Both the position numbers and the translations under genes were made by a program. From contig PZJY01000008.1 of NCBI GenBank assembly GCA_031472005.1, forward strand, positions 930,001 to 994,000: 64,000 bases of DNA, in the 5' to 3' direction. The notes beneath the pieces are model-generated. The model saw nothing but the letters and a program-made list of their open reading frames with translations, searched no databases and was not told the origin of the DNA. Source of the stretch: Tetracladium setigerum. Its lineage: Eukaryota; Ascomycota; Leotiomycetes; Helotiales. Each line of letters begins with the position of its first letter. Position 1 is the first letter of the stretch. Below are positions 10,541 through 23,054 of this stretch, one piece after another.

Positions 10541-13500
10541 ATGCTTGCTAAGGCGCTTTTGACGGCGCTGTGCCTCTGGAAAGCCACAAGTACGACTCGG
10601 TTCATCTCCTAGAATACAAGGCTGACGTGTGGAGTAGCTCATGGCTCCGTTCTTCCTTCAATCACACCAAATCAAACCGAGATCTGGGAGGAGTTTCAGC
10701 TAAACTCACCTCATGCATCCACCATCGGGAGAGGACTCGGAAAGAGAGGTCTTTCCAACAACGTCCAACTTAGAATCCTTCCAATCGGTGCTTCGATCGT
10801 GAATGGTGCAGGCTCGACTCATAAAAATGGATTCCGTTACGCTCTCAGAAACCGGCTCATCTGGGAAGGTAATCCCGTCAATATGATCGGCAGTCAGTCT
10901 GCAGGAAATAGTAGGTGATTTGGGACACAACTCTCCCTGCCCCCGGCTTGCTCACTCTCGCCTAATGTCTCGAAAAATGCGCCGTAAACATTCTCAAGCC
11001 AAACAAAAGCTGATCTTTTGCGCTTATCCAGTGGCCGATGGCCAATGCGAATGCTATCCTGGCTTGAAGATTACTGATGTTTCCGAAAGATCCAAGGGGT
11101 CATGGGGCCAGAAGCCTAACCTGGTACTTATTCACGTCGGTACCAACGATTGCTCACAGAATGATGATGTTGGCAATGCTCACAACCGACTGGGCAAATT
11201 AATCGATGAATTGTTCAATTCGATTGAGGGTGTCGTGGTCATTGCTTCTACTTTGTTGCCCAACACAAATGCTAATACTCAGAACAACATCAACACATAC
11301 AATGGAAGGATTCCGGCCATGATTCAATCAAGGCAACAGGCAGGCAAAAAACTTATTCTTGTGGATTTTTCGTCTTCTTGGTTCTCCACGGATGATGTCA
11401 AAGGCGACGGGTAAGATATGAATATGCAAATTCTTGAATCTGGCTGACAACAGAAAAGGACTCATCCTGATGACAATGGCTTCCTTAAAATGGCATCTGT
11501 GTGGTACCGTGAGCAACTTCCACTCTCTGCTTACCTTCTTTATCCTGCTAGAAACCATGACGGTGCTGCTCTTGAGCTTTGCTGACCTTCTACAGAAGGC
11601 ATAGAACTGGCTTCTCAGAAAGGTTGGCTCACCCAGCCTGCAGGTGGCGTCAATGATGTTGTGATTGGTGGTAATACCTGCTGGAAGGTGCCTGGAAATT
11701 CAATTGGTCCTATAAAGACTCAACAAGGTTCTGGGTTCAGCGATGGTGACTACAAGCATACGGGTGTTCAACTTGCTGGTTTTCACGGCTTCAAAAACCC
11801 TGCTTTTGTTGGCTTTGATAATCCTTTTCCCGTTAGCGTTTATGTTAGTATAACCAGGCACATCAAAATCTACCCAATATCTCTTACCACAAGTGTGTTT
11901 TAGATTACAAATTCCAGAAACAAGCCTAAAAGGTGATATAATAAGAGCCGTACTCTTGGATGAATACCAAAGATGGGCGGAACATCTTATTGCTCTTTTC
12001 TAGAAGCCAAGATTGGATTTACTAATTATTTGTTTGTGCAGTGGGCTGATATCAACGGAGACGGAAGTGAGTTGCTGTTCCCTTTCTATTCGGAGATGTG
12101 AACTAATTGCCACTTCAGTTGATGATTATGTTTAGTAAGTTAAAAGCTCTCCCCCTGAGCTCGGCGGTTAGGAAGTTATGGTTGACCTTGGCAAATACTG
12201 TAACTTGTAATATTTTCAGCTAATAGTCTCAAGTGTCGCATCAAACGCCTTCCAAGGTTTCGGGGTCGCCCTGAGCTCTGTTGGTGGGTCACTTGGACCG
12301 TATCTCTGGTTCGCCTTTAGTGGATATTGTCTCCGTCGCGGCGTACGTTTTGCAGATATGACGGGGGATGGCCGGTGGGTATTACAGTTCCGTAGAGAAA
12401 TAGTAAAGCTAATATTTTAGGGCTGATCTGTGTTGTCTTGCCCAAATGGAGATCTAGATTGTTGGCAGAACAATCCTGGCAGTGATGCAAGGCAGCCAAA
12501 CTTTGTTTTCATGGGGAGAGTCAAGAATAGTGAAGGTTACCTCCAAGAGCAAGTTCGGTTGGCTGACATTGACGGCGACGGTCGTGCTGATTATGTGTGC
12601 TTTGACAATGCTGGTAATATTTTTGGGTGGCGCAACGGCGCAACAGTGCCCGGTCCGCCTGTTTACTGGTGATTCTCTTGTGCCGATGCTATAGTAATGA
12701 TGCTAACATATCCATTCAGGTACCCGATGAGAGTTAGTAGTCCCAAGATCCAGCCTTTGGAGTGTGAATTGACATTTCAGGGCGTTATGACTGGATTAGC
12801 CACGCGAGACTTGTCCGGGTATAGATTCATCGATCTTAACGGGGATAGACGAGACGATCGTACGTATACTCCTCGAATCAATCCGGAACCTACTAACAAG
12901 CACTCTCTTCGCCAGTCGTGTGGGTTGACAACAAGGGACAAGTCACAACCTGGATTAATCAGCGTGGTTACAAGTACAGTACAGTCCTCCGATCGTTTTC
13001 TGCAGATTATAATGTTTTGACAATAGACTTGGTCTTTCTCCCGTTTGGCAGAGTATGGGGTAAGCCAGAGACTAGCTTTAGCTTTGATTTAATTTAATCT
13101 ATAGGAGCTAATAAAGACGACAGTGTGACCCATGGCGGGATGTCTAGTGCAGTTGTGGTGATCTTCGGAAAATTCATGGGCTCAGGTCGTGGGGATTACA
13201 GCATTGCTCGAGTTCACCCAGATACCAATAATACTTATATTGATCAATGGCGAAACGACGATTACGGTGGCACCAAAGTCAAGGGAGATGGAACACGCTT
13301 CTGTGACATGACAGGAGATGGCAAAGATGACTACATTGTCAGCCCCCCCTTACTTTCAATTCGGCAGGAGCTGACCTACTTTAGTGGATTCTCTCGACCG
13401 GAGAGATTGATATCTACGTGAACGAAGGTAACTGGAGCTACTGGAAGATGTTTGCCAAAGTCATCAATCTGAACAGAAATCGTCGCGAAGTCATCTTTGC

Positions 13501-16089
13501 AGATTACGATGGTGATAAGAAATGTGATATCGTGAGTTCATATCGCCAAATGGCTAACTATTGGAAGGTGGGTTCCAAAGGTGACTGCTAAACCGAATTT
13601 AGTTACTGGTCGACAAAGCCAATGGAGCTACTAAAGTTCTCAAGAACAATTACTTGAATGGTGTATTCAGCTTCCAAGATATTGGTTACGTTAAATCTGG
13701 CGCATTCTGCGGTGAGGGTTATGGATATGACATGCAGGACAACGGAGTCAGATGGGCTGATCTTGATGGAGATGGTAAGCTACTGCTTCATTTATTTCTC
13801 CTAGGGGCAAAATCTCGAGGATTTCGGAATGGTACTTACATTATTTCCCATCTAGGACGTGCTGATTTCATATGCATGAAAACTGATGGTGTTGCGACTG
13901 CTTGGTTAAATCGCGGTCTCAATAACATGACCCCATACGGACAAGTGAAGAAAGCTGAAGGAAAGGAACGCCGAAGTAAGAGAACTTGTCTCCAAACATA
14001 TTCCAGCTAACAAAAATAGACCTTCGCTTCGCCGATATTGATGGCGATGGTAGAGTTGACCTTGTATGGCTTGACATGATAACTGGAAGGGCCGAAGCCT
14101 GGAAGAATAATGGAATTGTTCCCAATGGTGGAACCGCCTCTGGCAGCACATTCAATTGGGAATATAGAGGTATCATTGCCCATGGAAATACTGCAAGAGG
14201 ATCGGCTATCGAGTTTGGAAGCCTCTATGGACTCGGTCGTGCCGACTATATTGCCATTGACCCTCAAGCTAACACTGCCATGACTTTTTTGTGAGTAGTT
14301 TCAATATCTTTGCAGTTGTTCTAACGGCTACTAAACCCTGATTAGCAATGTCTGTCCCGATGGCGGTCTTACGCCTGTTGCTCCAAATCTACCAGCCAAC
14401 CCACCACCGCTACCCTCCCAGCCAGGAGTGACACCAGACCCACCAACCCCAGAGAGCCCAGGGAATCCGAACAGTCCCACCCCAGGAGGACCCTATAGTA
14501 AGTGTGAAGGAGAGGCTCATGTTGACGTACAAGCTATCGAGGACGACCCAAACGTCGAGGAGCATTGCAAGAATTACCGTATAATTCAGTAAGTCAACCC
14601 TTTTATGTTTGGACTTTGATTTCCACGATCACTTCAGCTAAACTCATGTTTGCTTCCAGGGTCTTATACAAATTAGCAAAGCGAGCACTCGAAGAGTACG
14701 AGGCGTTGATGAAGGACGAGTACCAAAAGAAATTCGACTACTACGCCAAGTATATTCTAGAATTCTCGGTCCCTTTGATAGACCCGTTTATGGTAGCTAA
14801 CGCATCTAACTACTTTACCTGTACTCAAACGGGCAAGGTATGCTGCGTTGGTTGCCAGAGCTCAGGGGGTGAGTTTTCCAACAAGTATAGAAGACCAGAA
14901 GACTAGATTCGGAGGGTCTGGATCCCGTCACAGAATTTACTGACACCAACTGCTTTAGCTTGCGCAGGCTGTGGTAACCCGGGCGCCTGTGGCCCCAACT
15001 ATAAGTGGAAAATGGAGAAGTGTCCTACAAACATTCCTCACGATTCCGCAACAGCTTCGTTTTCATATGAAGTCGAATATAAACTTGATAGGCCGAGAGA
15101 AGAGTTTGCAGGGGATCTCTTAAAATACAAAGGAATCAGTCCGAACGTTAGTCTCATTCTCGTCATGCACCCAGTCACTTACTGACGCGCATATATTTAG
15201 TGGTGGGACTTCGGCAAGCATTTGATTTTCGTATACAAAAAGTTCCCTTATCCTGAAGACTGCTGTCCACAATGTACAGATCAGAGCAAACTTGCTTGTT
15301 TGAAGTGGTACTACAACTACCCACAAATCAATCTTGGTGCCACTGTTGAGGATCCTGAAGATGCTCTTACTAGTGCTCTTACGAATTGGAAAGCTATGGT
15401 GGCGAATCTTGGTACTGCACTCAGTAAGTGATCCTTTACTCACATTAAGGCACGAGAGGTACTGATAATCTGCGTTGCTAGCTCAAATTTATGATCAAAC
15501 TTATGTAGGCAATACTGCAGATGGTATGTGATGTCTCGGACGGCCCCACACAAGAGCTTGACGCTAATAATGCTTCAGTTGTACGTGCAGTAGAATTAGC
15601 TATTGACCTAATCACAACCGGCGTCGCAAAAATGAAAGGCGTCGTCGAGGCTTCGAGTGAAAGTGAGCAATCCTGTCACAACTGTCTCCCCGGTAACTCA
15701 CATATCCACTAGTCGCCGAGATCAACAAGGCTGAACGAATTGCCCTCGTCGTCGGTCTGGTCGGATCATTTCTCGGGTTCATTCCTTTTGCAGGCCAGGC
15801 TTTGCGAGTCGCCGGAATGAGAATAATCGGAGCAATAATCACAGCGGTCGGAGAAACCGCATCGATTTCAATCAGCCTATATCAGTTTATTGGCGACCCT
15901 ACTAATGTTGGAAACATCCTCTTCCTTATGTTTGATGCTGTAAGTATTGGTGTGCCTAATTTCAGCAAAGCTGCTGGTGCTGCTAAGACCTTTCGAGATC
16001 AACACCAATATGGAGGTATGAGCGGTGAAGGAGCGAGTAGAGCAGGAGTGATTGACAGAATCATCGTTGCGCAGTTCTCATATCGTTAA
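10541..16089 (+). CDS. Large secreted SGNH hydrolase with FG-GAP repeats
   Basis: About 24 exons giving about 1,319 residues: 10541-10589, 10638-10910, 11032-11410, 11459-11508, 11596-11843, 12042-12066, 12119-12129, 12220-12374, 12421-12668, 12720-12859, 12916-12973, 13027-13059, 13124-13337, 13385-13531, 13603-13774, 13856-13975, 14020-14290, 14346-14588, 14660-14868, 14959-15146, 15201-15423, 15482-15523, 15579-15662, 15713-16089. MLAKALLTALCLWKATT is a signal peptide. An SGNH esterase domain follows: LPIGASIVNG (nucleophile Ser), HVGTNDC, and DGTHPDDNGF formed across a splice (Asp/His). Next come many FG-GAP/VCBS units (ADINGDG, ADIDGDGRADYV, ADYDGDKKCD, ADLDGDGRADF), a proline-rich linker and a cysteine-rich C-terminal region (VCCVGC, CAGCGNPGACGP) with a hydrophobic tail. 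One C is missing at 12441-12443, which breaks the frame; all other junctions keep phase. The join 11843/12042 is the least certain. Confidence 0.75.
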
Positions 16090-17636
16090 CGTAGGTTAGA
16101 ATATAAGATTGGCGGCGACAATGGAATGGTCAGGCTTTCAATCCAGCTACGTCTTTCATCTGTATTGATGCTTTTTGTCAGGAAATACGACAGGGTCAGG
16201 AGGTTGGAAAGGATGCAGATTTTCGTTTTCATGCTGTCATAATATAGACTGTTGTGGTTTAGGGTTCATTTATTTAAGTATGAATTATTGATGTAATGTT
16301 ATATAATTCAACTGTGGGATTCTTGAAAATCCTAGACCCCGGGATAATACTTTTGTTTTATATAATAATTGTAACGACACAGGGCCGAGTCACGGGAACA
16401 GAGGTATATGAGAGTACGTGTAAGAGGTGATTTAGATGTCACGATCTGTTTGTTCCTGCTAACTGAAAGAGGTCTTAGGGATCGCTGGGGTTTAGTTACA
16501 GATTAAGGAAGAAAGAAAGTAAATCACTAGGATAATTATAAAATAGTTAAGCTAATAAATATATTTATAATCCTAAATTAGTAACGAAATTAAGTATAAA
16601 GCTCTTATCTAAAGAAATATAATATACTAGGGGGATAGCACACTATCCGTCGACCTTAATAAGCATTATTAAATAAAGTAAAGGAATTCTTTATTAAGTT
16701 ATATTATTTTATTAAATTATTATTAAATTATATTATAATATATATTAATCTCTTATAATATTTATCACCGGGGAGGGGGGCCCGAGGCCCACCCCCTCCC
16801 GCCCAAACGTTATTAATAGATTTAATTATTATTATTTAATTATTATTATTTAATTATTATTATATATAATTAATAGCAGGAATAAAAGTAAAGGGATTCG
16901 AGCATTAGATCGCCTAAGCTACTCCAATATCGACCCTTCGCACACAGGGAGATACTAGGCTCACCTAGTACTTACAATATTTACTATTATTCTAGTCTGC
17001 TACACCATCCAAGGAGAACTCTGGGACTATGCTAGAATCCAGAGTAGGATGACTTGCTGCTCCTCGACGTACATATCTCCACCGACGGTCTAACAGCTCT
17101 CAACACAGTGCTTTTGTTTCGGAATTCGACGACGCTGTACAGAGCAGAATACACATTGGACTTGCCTATAGCCCTTTGGGGCCTGATACTAGAAATGAAT
17201 TCTACAACTGGCGACTTCGCCCTTGGGAGCGACTAACCTTCTGGCACCATCGATGGGCGGTCAATTAACACCTTCCCACGGGAGTACATACCCATCAATG
17301 ATTCTTCCAATGTCTTCGTCCCACACGAATAGCTTCTCACAAGCCAGTATTCTAGTAGCAGGCACTCGGCGACCTCAGGTCAATTCCGTACCCTGGTAAC
17401 ATAATGGCTACCCGTCGCCGGATACTAGCTTCCGCGCTGGACTTGGAGAATCTAAATGAGCGACCATAGAAGCTCATCGTCCTCAGGTACAAGGCATCGG
17501 TAGGTACTATCGTGATATATTCGTGATTCATCTGGCAGTGATAGTGGCAAATGCACCACTGAGTTACCAACAACTAGGATACTAGAACTATATTCAACAG
17601 AAATCCCTAATCTTCTAGCGTGACTCATGCCGTTAT
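16090..17636. other. Intergenic, AT-rich repeat-like island
   Basis: The 3' flank of the SGNH gene, then very AT-rich DNA (about 16500-16900, repeated TTATTTAATTATTA blocks) containing one GC-rich hairpin, then 17000-17636 of mixed composition. Short frames on either strand (17054-17236, 17352-17573) are not recognisable. Confidence 0.5.
16370..16880. repeat. AT-rich repeat-derived segment with GC hairpin
   Basis: TGTAAC at 16370 and GTTACA ending at 16500 form inverted ends like those of the element at 9329, followed by AT-rich sequence. Within it, 16771-16800 is a GC hairpin: GGGAGGGGG pairs exactly with CCCCCTCCC and an inner GGCC pairs with GGCC. Probably a degraded transposable element; no TSD or coding trace seen. 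Confidence 0.3.
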
Positions 17637-19909
17637 TCAAGATCTGACCTCATCCCATAGCACTCTCCCACCACCGTCACAAGCAGAGCCCACCCATGCA
17701 AACCTCTCCATAATCACCTTCACTTCCTCCCACTCCCTCAATTCTGACCCCAGATCTTCAACTATCGAATCTCTTTGTTCCAAGAACCATTCTCTTTCTT
17801 TTTGTCCTGATGCTGCAATCCCTGACACTACTACACACCACAAAAGCAGTTCGCGCATATCTTTTTTTATACTGGTAGGACAGAGCTCAACTTGACGATC
17901 AATTGCTTCAAATGCAGACTTTATGAGGGGTAAAAGGATAAGTCGCGCGTGTAGCGAGCGTGGGGTGGGAAAGACGACATGAATGGCGTAAAGGAGGGAC
18001 GTGAGACGGACGACTTCGTATACAGCGAGGGAGAGATGCAGATCTTGTGGAAGAGTGGCTGCAGTGTTGCACAATGTCTGATTGGAGGCGGGGGAAGAGA
18101 TAGAATGGCGTGGAAGAGCCAGTTTCTGTTGTCGGCGAGGTGTTCTGGAATTGTAATACTGTTCTCGTACAGGGAAATGGACCGGGAGTGATCCGCAAGT
18201 TTCAAAAAAACGTCAATGGTTGAGGCAGGGAGAGAGCTGGTGCGGAGAAAGGAAAAGTTCTGCCATGGGTATTGAATAGTGAGTTCAGGGGAGATTTTGA
18301 CTGAGGGAGGAATGGGAGTATACTCGACGTCCTGGCCCAGGTGGTCGAGAAGCGGATGTCGAGGTGGGGCGAGTGTAAGCGCTCCATTATAGAGCTCTGC
18401 GCTGTTTCAATTATGTCAGTTTTCCATTCCTTTTAATAGACTTAAATGTTTCTGCGAAGAAACGAAACGCACCAGCAAATCATCCAAGCAAGCCCAATAG
18501 CACGCAAATTTCTGACCCCGCCTCTTCTCTGAACAAGCTGCTGCACCGCAATCAGATGCGGCGAGTACCAAGTCTTTGAACCGTACAAGCTCAGCCACTC
18601 CAAATTCTGAAAAGGCGCAACAAAGGGAGACCAATGCGGAGGTTCCTCATCTTCCCGCGTTTCGTTCACTGCCAGGTAGAAGATACTCTGAATCAAGGCA
18701 TCGGATTGGAGGTAGCTGGCGTTGTTCAGTCTTAGGAGTTCTTGAATGATGCGGATGGCTTCGCCTTTGTGTTGGAGTTGTTCGAAACGGATCTTCCGTT
18801 TCATTTCGCTGTCGGTTGATTTGGCACGTTGAGCCTCGAGATGTGTGGAAGCGGCGAAAAGGAGGGTATGGAGGGATACGGGGTGTTCGGCGGCTACGTT
18901 GAGACTTGAGAATCAATGAGGTTAGCGCATCCTTGTTATATTATATACGAAAAATGAAACAACAGGTGCCGGATAGACTTATGGTAAGACTGAGCCAGAT
19001 GTATGCTGTTGAGAGAGACCGCTAGACTTGGCAATTCATTTACTCACCAGTGTTTCGAAAATGCCAAGGAGTATTTCTTGTTATGCATACCAGGCCAGAG
19101 TATAGTGACACCTGTTCATCGTAAAATTCAGTCAAAATTTCCCACTCTGTTTAAGACCACGGATTGGGTTACTAAAGGTGGAAAGAAGCGGAGAAAACTA
19201 CCTTCACGAGAAGCTGGGGAGGCTTACATGACTGGTGACAAGTAAAAGTGACTGGCTTTCACTTCGCGTGGCTAAACCTTTGACTAGACGAAATCAACTC
19301 ACAATAATCCGCAAGCTCATGGTATCGCTTCGGCACAGTCGGCAATGGAAGACGCAAGAAAGGGTCACTTCTCTCCGCACCCAGTAGGGATTGAACCTGT
19401 TTCCCAGCACTTGAAAACTTCTCAAAGCTAACAAACTGCTGGCACGTGCAAGTTCTCAAATTGCTGTGTATATTAGACAGGAAGCCTTGATCCATAGTGT
19501 CTCTACGGTTTTGATGAATCCGCCGCATCACATGGGCGCGCGCCTTTGTCGCCTCCATCGCGTCCATTCTGCCAGACGGACTCGATACTTTGATCAGTTG
19601 AAAGCTGACGGCAGACTGTGCCTTGTCCTTTACAGAAGGTTTCGCTCTTTGCTTTGCAATCCCTGGTGGTCTCGCTAAACCACATATTGCGCATCTCTCT
19701 GCTGGGTTTTCTGAGAATAAATCATTTTGTGTTACATTTTGTGTTATCCTGGGCATTAGGCTACGACTGCTTTGTGCATATTGATTGTGGGGTCGCCTCG
19801 TTCCAGTCCGATAATCGAAGTGCTGTGGTTCCTGAGTCTGTGTCATCGGCATGTCCGCTGCTCGTGGTGACTGTCTTCTTGCACCCGAAACAAAAGTCGC
19901 CTTCTCCAT
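17637..19909 (-). CDS. Fungal-specific transcription factor domain protein
   Basis: Exons on the minus strand: 19909-19303, 19111-19048, 19005-18979, 18904-18473 and 18401-17637, about 631 residues once one base is restored. The architecture matches the Fungal_trans_2 (PF11951) type: a basic N-terminus with the ARAHVMRRIHQNRR signature, then LWPGMHNKKYS, then the helical regulatory region (HPVSLHTLLFAASTHLEAQ, LNNASYLQSDALIQSIFYLA, AVYEVVRLTSLLYAIHVVF). No Zn2Cys6 cluster is visible; only CAIC is present near residue 74. Exon 5 changes frame at the G5 run 18090-18094 (C5 on the coding strand): HAILSLPP continues as TLCNTAATLPQDLHL if one C is added. Likely nuclear; targets unknown. Confidence 0.75.
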
Positions 19910-21320
19910 GCTCGAGATTTGGGATAAAGCTGCATATTTATATAAGTATCTTCATTTGTTTCTCCCCGAAGGTGGGACGTTAGCGGTAAATAGAGTTGCA
20001 AGTTTAGCGTTGAGTCCGCCAACCTCGGCCAAGCCCTCCTCTTCTTCTCAACACCACAAATTCCCCTCTCATGGGACCACCTCAGCTCCCTCAAGCCAAG
20101 TTGCATCTAGGAGAGTATAGCAGTCAGCTCACAAATTTGGAAGCTAGCTACCAGGAATGGATGTTTGCGGTGTGATACCAAGACCGCAAAATCAGAGCTC
20201 GTCGACAAAATACCGCTGTGATTATTGGGAAGGAAGTAATGTGACTTGCTTTGATGACCCAGTATTGGGAAGTTGTTGACATAACTGAGTAGCGGTGGCG
20301 TTGACTCAGGGTTTAAAGAAAAGGCTGTGCCTATGAGTACCTTACCTAGATATCTCTGCCATCGTCAAATAATGCACGAGAACAAGGTGGATAGTCATCA
20401 CACCATACGGGGGTTCTTGAGTTACAAAAATACTTCCAAGCACGAATGACAATTGCGCACAACAAGGCTGCAACGGCTGAAAGATCGTCGTCATGCAACC
20501 CTCCCACGCAAGGCTGACGCGGGCGGGTAAAGTCGAGCGAGGAGGGGAGGGGGCTGAATGCAGCAGTTGAGAGGACAGACAGTCGTAGCAACCGTCATAA
20601 ATGAGATAGATTAGTGGCCGAGAATGAAAAAGTAAAAACAATAAGGAAATCCAGTGGAGTGATTCGCAGAGTCAGAAGAAGAGGGAAAAAAAGACGAGAC
20701 CAAAGGAAGAGAGTTGAGCAAGAAGTTCGTTCCGTTGCCCATCATCATCATCAGCAAGGTGCCAAGGTGCCAAGACAACTGGCTGCGGCTAAGCCGGATA
20801 GGGAATACTGGGTTCTACTGTACAAATTCCTTAAAAGGGCCGCAACGTCCCCGCCCGAAAACAAAGAAGTGACAAGACAATGCAGTCAGTGCCAAGCGAA
20901 TTCTATTCAAACGACCAATCACAGCGCCAACAACTTTTTCACTTTTGCGCTAAGCCTCTTTTATGAAGAACTACGATTCACATTACTTTCACAGGAACAA
21001 TCACATGATCATACAGGGCACTCACTGACTGCATTGTCTATCTCCCGCTGCCAAATCAATCACTTGCAATGAGATAAATCCTCGAGAGTGCAAAGTCACA
21101 AACGCGGACGAGTACAACGTTGAAAAGCCCAAAAAATCAAACACAAAACATCTCTTCCCGACCAGCGAAGACTGAAAGGTAGTGCAGGGCAGCTTCACTG
21201 GCACTGGCACTGGACTGGCTCTCGACTGCATCGCATCGCTAGCTTCACTCCACACTTTCCACCGCCTTTGGGCACCCGAAAAAAGAATAAAGGATTCCAC
21301 TCCACCCACCTCCATCCGAC
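19910..21320. other. Divergent promoter region
   Basis: 1.4 kb between the minus-strand transcription factor and the plus-strand NC2-alpha gene. Frames at 20614-21072 and 20342-20641 show no conserved features; probably promoters and UTRs. Confidence 0.5.
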
Positions 21321-22445
21321 ATGGACAGCACCTACGCACCTCAATCTCCCGATCTTTCATCCTTCTCCTCGTCGCCCTCGAAATTACAGCAGCCCTACCA
21401 CCCCATTCACCGACAATTCCTTCGTCCTTCCACCACACAAATCCCAATCCCAATTCAAACAACCCCGCGCCCACGTCAACCTTCAACCAGAACGCGTCTG
21501 CCATCATCAACGGCGGAATCCAAACGACGCAACCACAATTGCACCCGCACAACGCGTTCTTGAGTGGTCATTACAACAGTGGAGGACTTGGAATCTCACT
21601 TGACGATTCATTTCACCTTAGCAACAACTACACCCAAATTCCTGATCTTCCACCTCAGCATCAAAACTTCACCTTCCCTCAACCACCAGCTGCAATTCCT
21701 ACCTTCTACACGCCCCAAGAACAACAAGACTACGCCAACGCATACGGCGAAGCTGCGGAGCAACACCATCCATCTGAGGACTCGACATACACCTCAGCAG
21801 ACTCCCTACTGCACTCTTCGCCTACCGCAAACAATCACACAGGCATGATGTCTTCCTCATCTAGGGCACCGCGCAACTCCAAAACCATGAAATCTGAACT
21901 CTCCTCTCCACCAGCGTACCAAGAGAACCACCTCCAGCAGCAGCAGCAACAATACAACCAACAATTCATCCAGCCCCAACAACAACAACCTCGAGAATAC
22001 GCCGATCCCAACCCAACAACATCCAAATCCGAACCAAGTTCCCTGTGGCGCGCATCAAGAGAATTATGCAAGCAGACGAGGAAGTAGGCAAGGTAGCACA
22101 AGTCACACCAGTTGTCGTGTCGAAAGCCCTAGAGTTATTTATGATTGCCTTGGTGACCGGTGCCGCCGAAAAGGCCAAGGAGAAGGGGGGAAAGAGAGTC
22201 ACGGCTCAGCATTTGAAAGCTGTTGTCCTGGGTGCGCCGGAGCAGTTTGACTTTTTGGCAGAGATTGTAGGGAGAGTGGCCGAGGTTACTGAGGGTGCCG
22301 GGGAGAGGGAAGGAAGAAGTCGGACAAAGGAAAGAAGGAGAGTGAGAGCGCGAGTGATATGGAAGCTGAGCCCGAGGAGAAGGTCGCCAAGAAGAAAGGC
22401 AAAGCAGGTGCCAAGGGAGGAAGGAGGAAGAAGAATGAGGAATAA
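21321..22445 (+). CDS. BUR6: NC2 alpha (Bur6/DRAP1) histone-fold corepressor
   Basis: Alpha subunit of negative cofactor 2, which pairs with NC2-beta, binds TBP on promoters and represses or modulates RNA polymerase II transcription. The diagnostic histone fold reads TKFPVARIKRIMQADEEVGK, VAQVTPVVVSKALELFM, GGKRVTAQHLKAVV and EQFDFLAEIVGRV. It is preceded by a long Q/P/S-rich N-terminus starting MDSTYAPQSPDLSSF and followed by an acidic/basic tail ending GAKGGRRKKNEE. The genomic frame breaks three times, each fixed by one extra base in a homopolymer: C at 21393-21395, C at 22012-22014 (or 22007-22009) and G at 22300-22303. Corrected length is about 375 residues in one exon. The gene is essential in budding yeast, so sequencing error is likelier than pseudogenisation. 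Confidence 0.8.
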
Positions 22446-23054
22446 GCAACTGGGCCACCAAAAGCTACAGTTGCAATGTCGAATTCAACGTCGACGTTAA
22501 AGTCAAGGTCAAAGTCACTTTGCCTCAGTAATTTCAAGATCGATCAAGTATTCCTTCTTGACTTATAGAATACTTTAAGGGAGGAGGGGATGGAAATGTT
22601 CAGGGGAGGAGTGGTTATTATTTAGTTCAGACGAAAGGGGAATGGGGGAATGGATCGATATATGCAGGTGGCAGGCAGCTACCCTGGTGGGCGTTATATC
22701 GTATGGCGTTGGAGGAAAATTCGTAACTTGGGACTTGCTGCACACACCAATATTCACACACACATGCATGCAAAACGTATTTGTGGCTAGCAAGCGGAAT
22801 GAGCTGCTTTTACATAGAAACAGCGGAGCATATGACGACCATTGAGACTTCAAAACTTAAGAAAAACCCTGCCTTATCTCTTCCTCTTATTGTGGATCAT
22901 TCATCATACATCTTGTTCCTTCTCTCGGTTGCCAGTCATCTATGTACAACATAAGGTACCATATCCTCCAAATCCATCGTCCCTTAACGAATTACGGCTA
23001 GCTAACTCTATTTACCAGCAAACTAAAAAGAAAATGATGATCTCGATCAACCCA
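22446..23054. other. Convergent 3' intergenic
   Basis: About 610 nt between the convergent NC2-alpha and hydrolase genes. Nothing beyond 3' UTR-like sequence is seen. Confidence 0.5.

Noticed and set aside
10590..10637. In-frame TAG at 10610-10612 suggesting the SGNH gene is a pseudogene
   Set aside because: A 48-nt intron (GTACGA, CTGAC branch, GTAG) removes it in frame and leaves a good signal peptide.
20614..21072. 152-residue basic frame upstream of NC2-alpha
   Set aside because: Low-complexity KR-rich start and no conserved features; more likely promoter/5' UTR.
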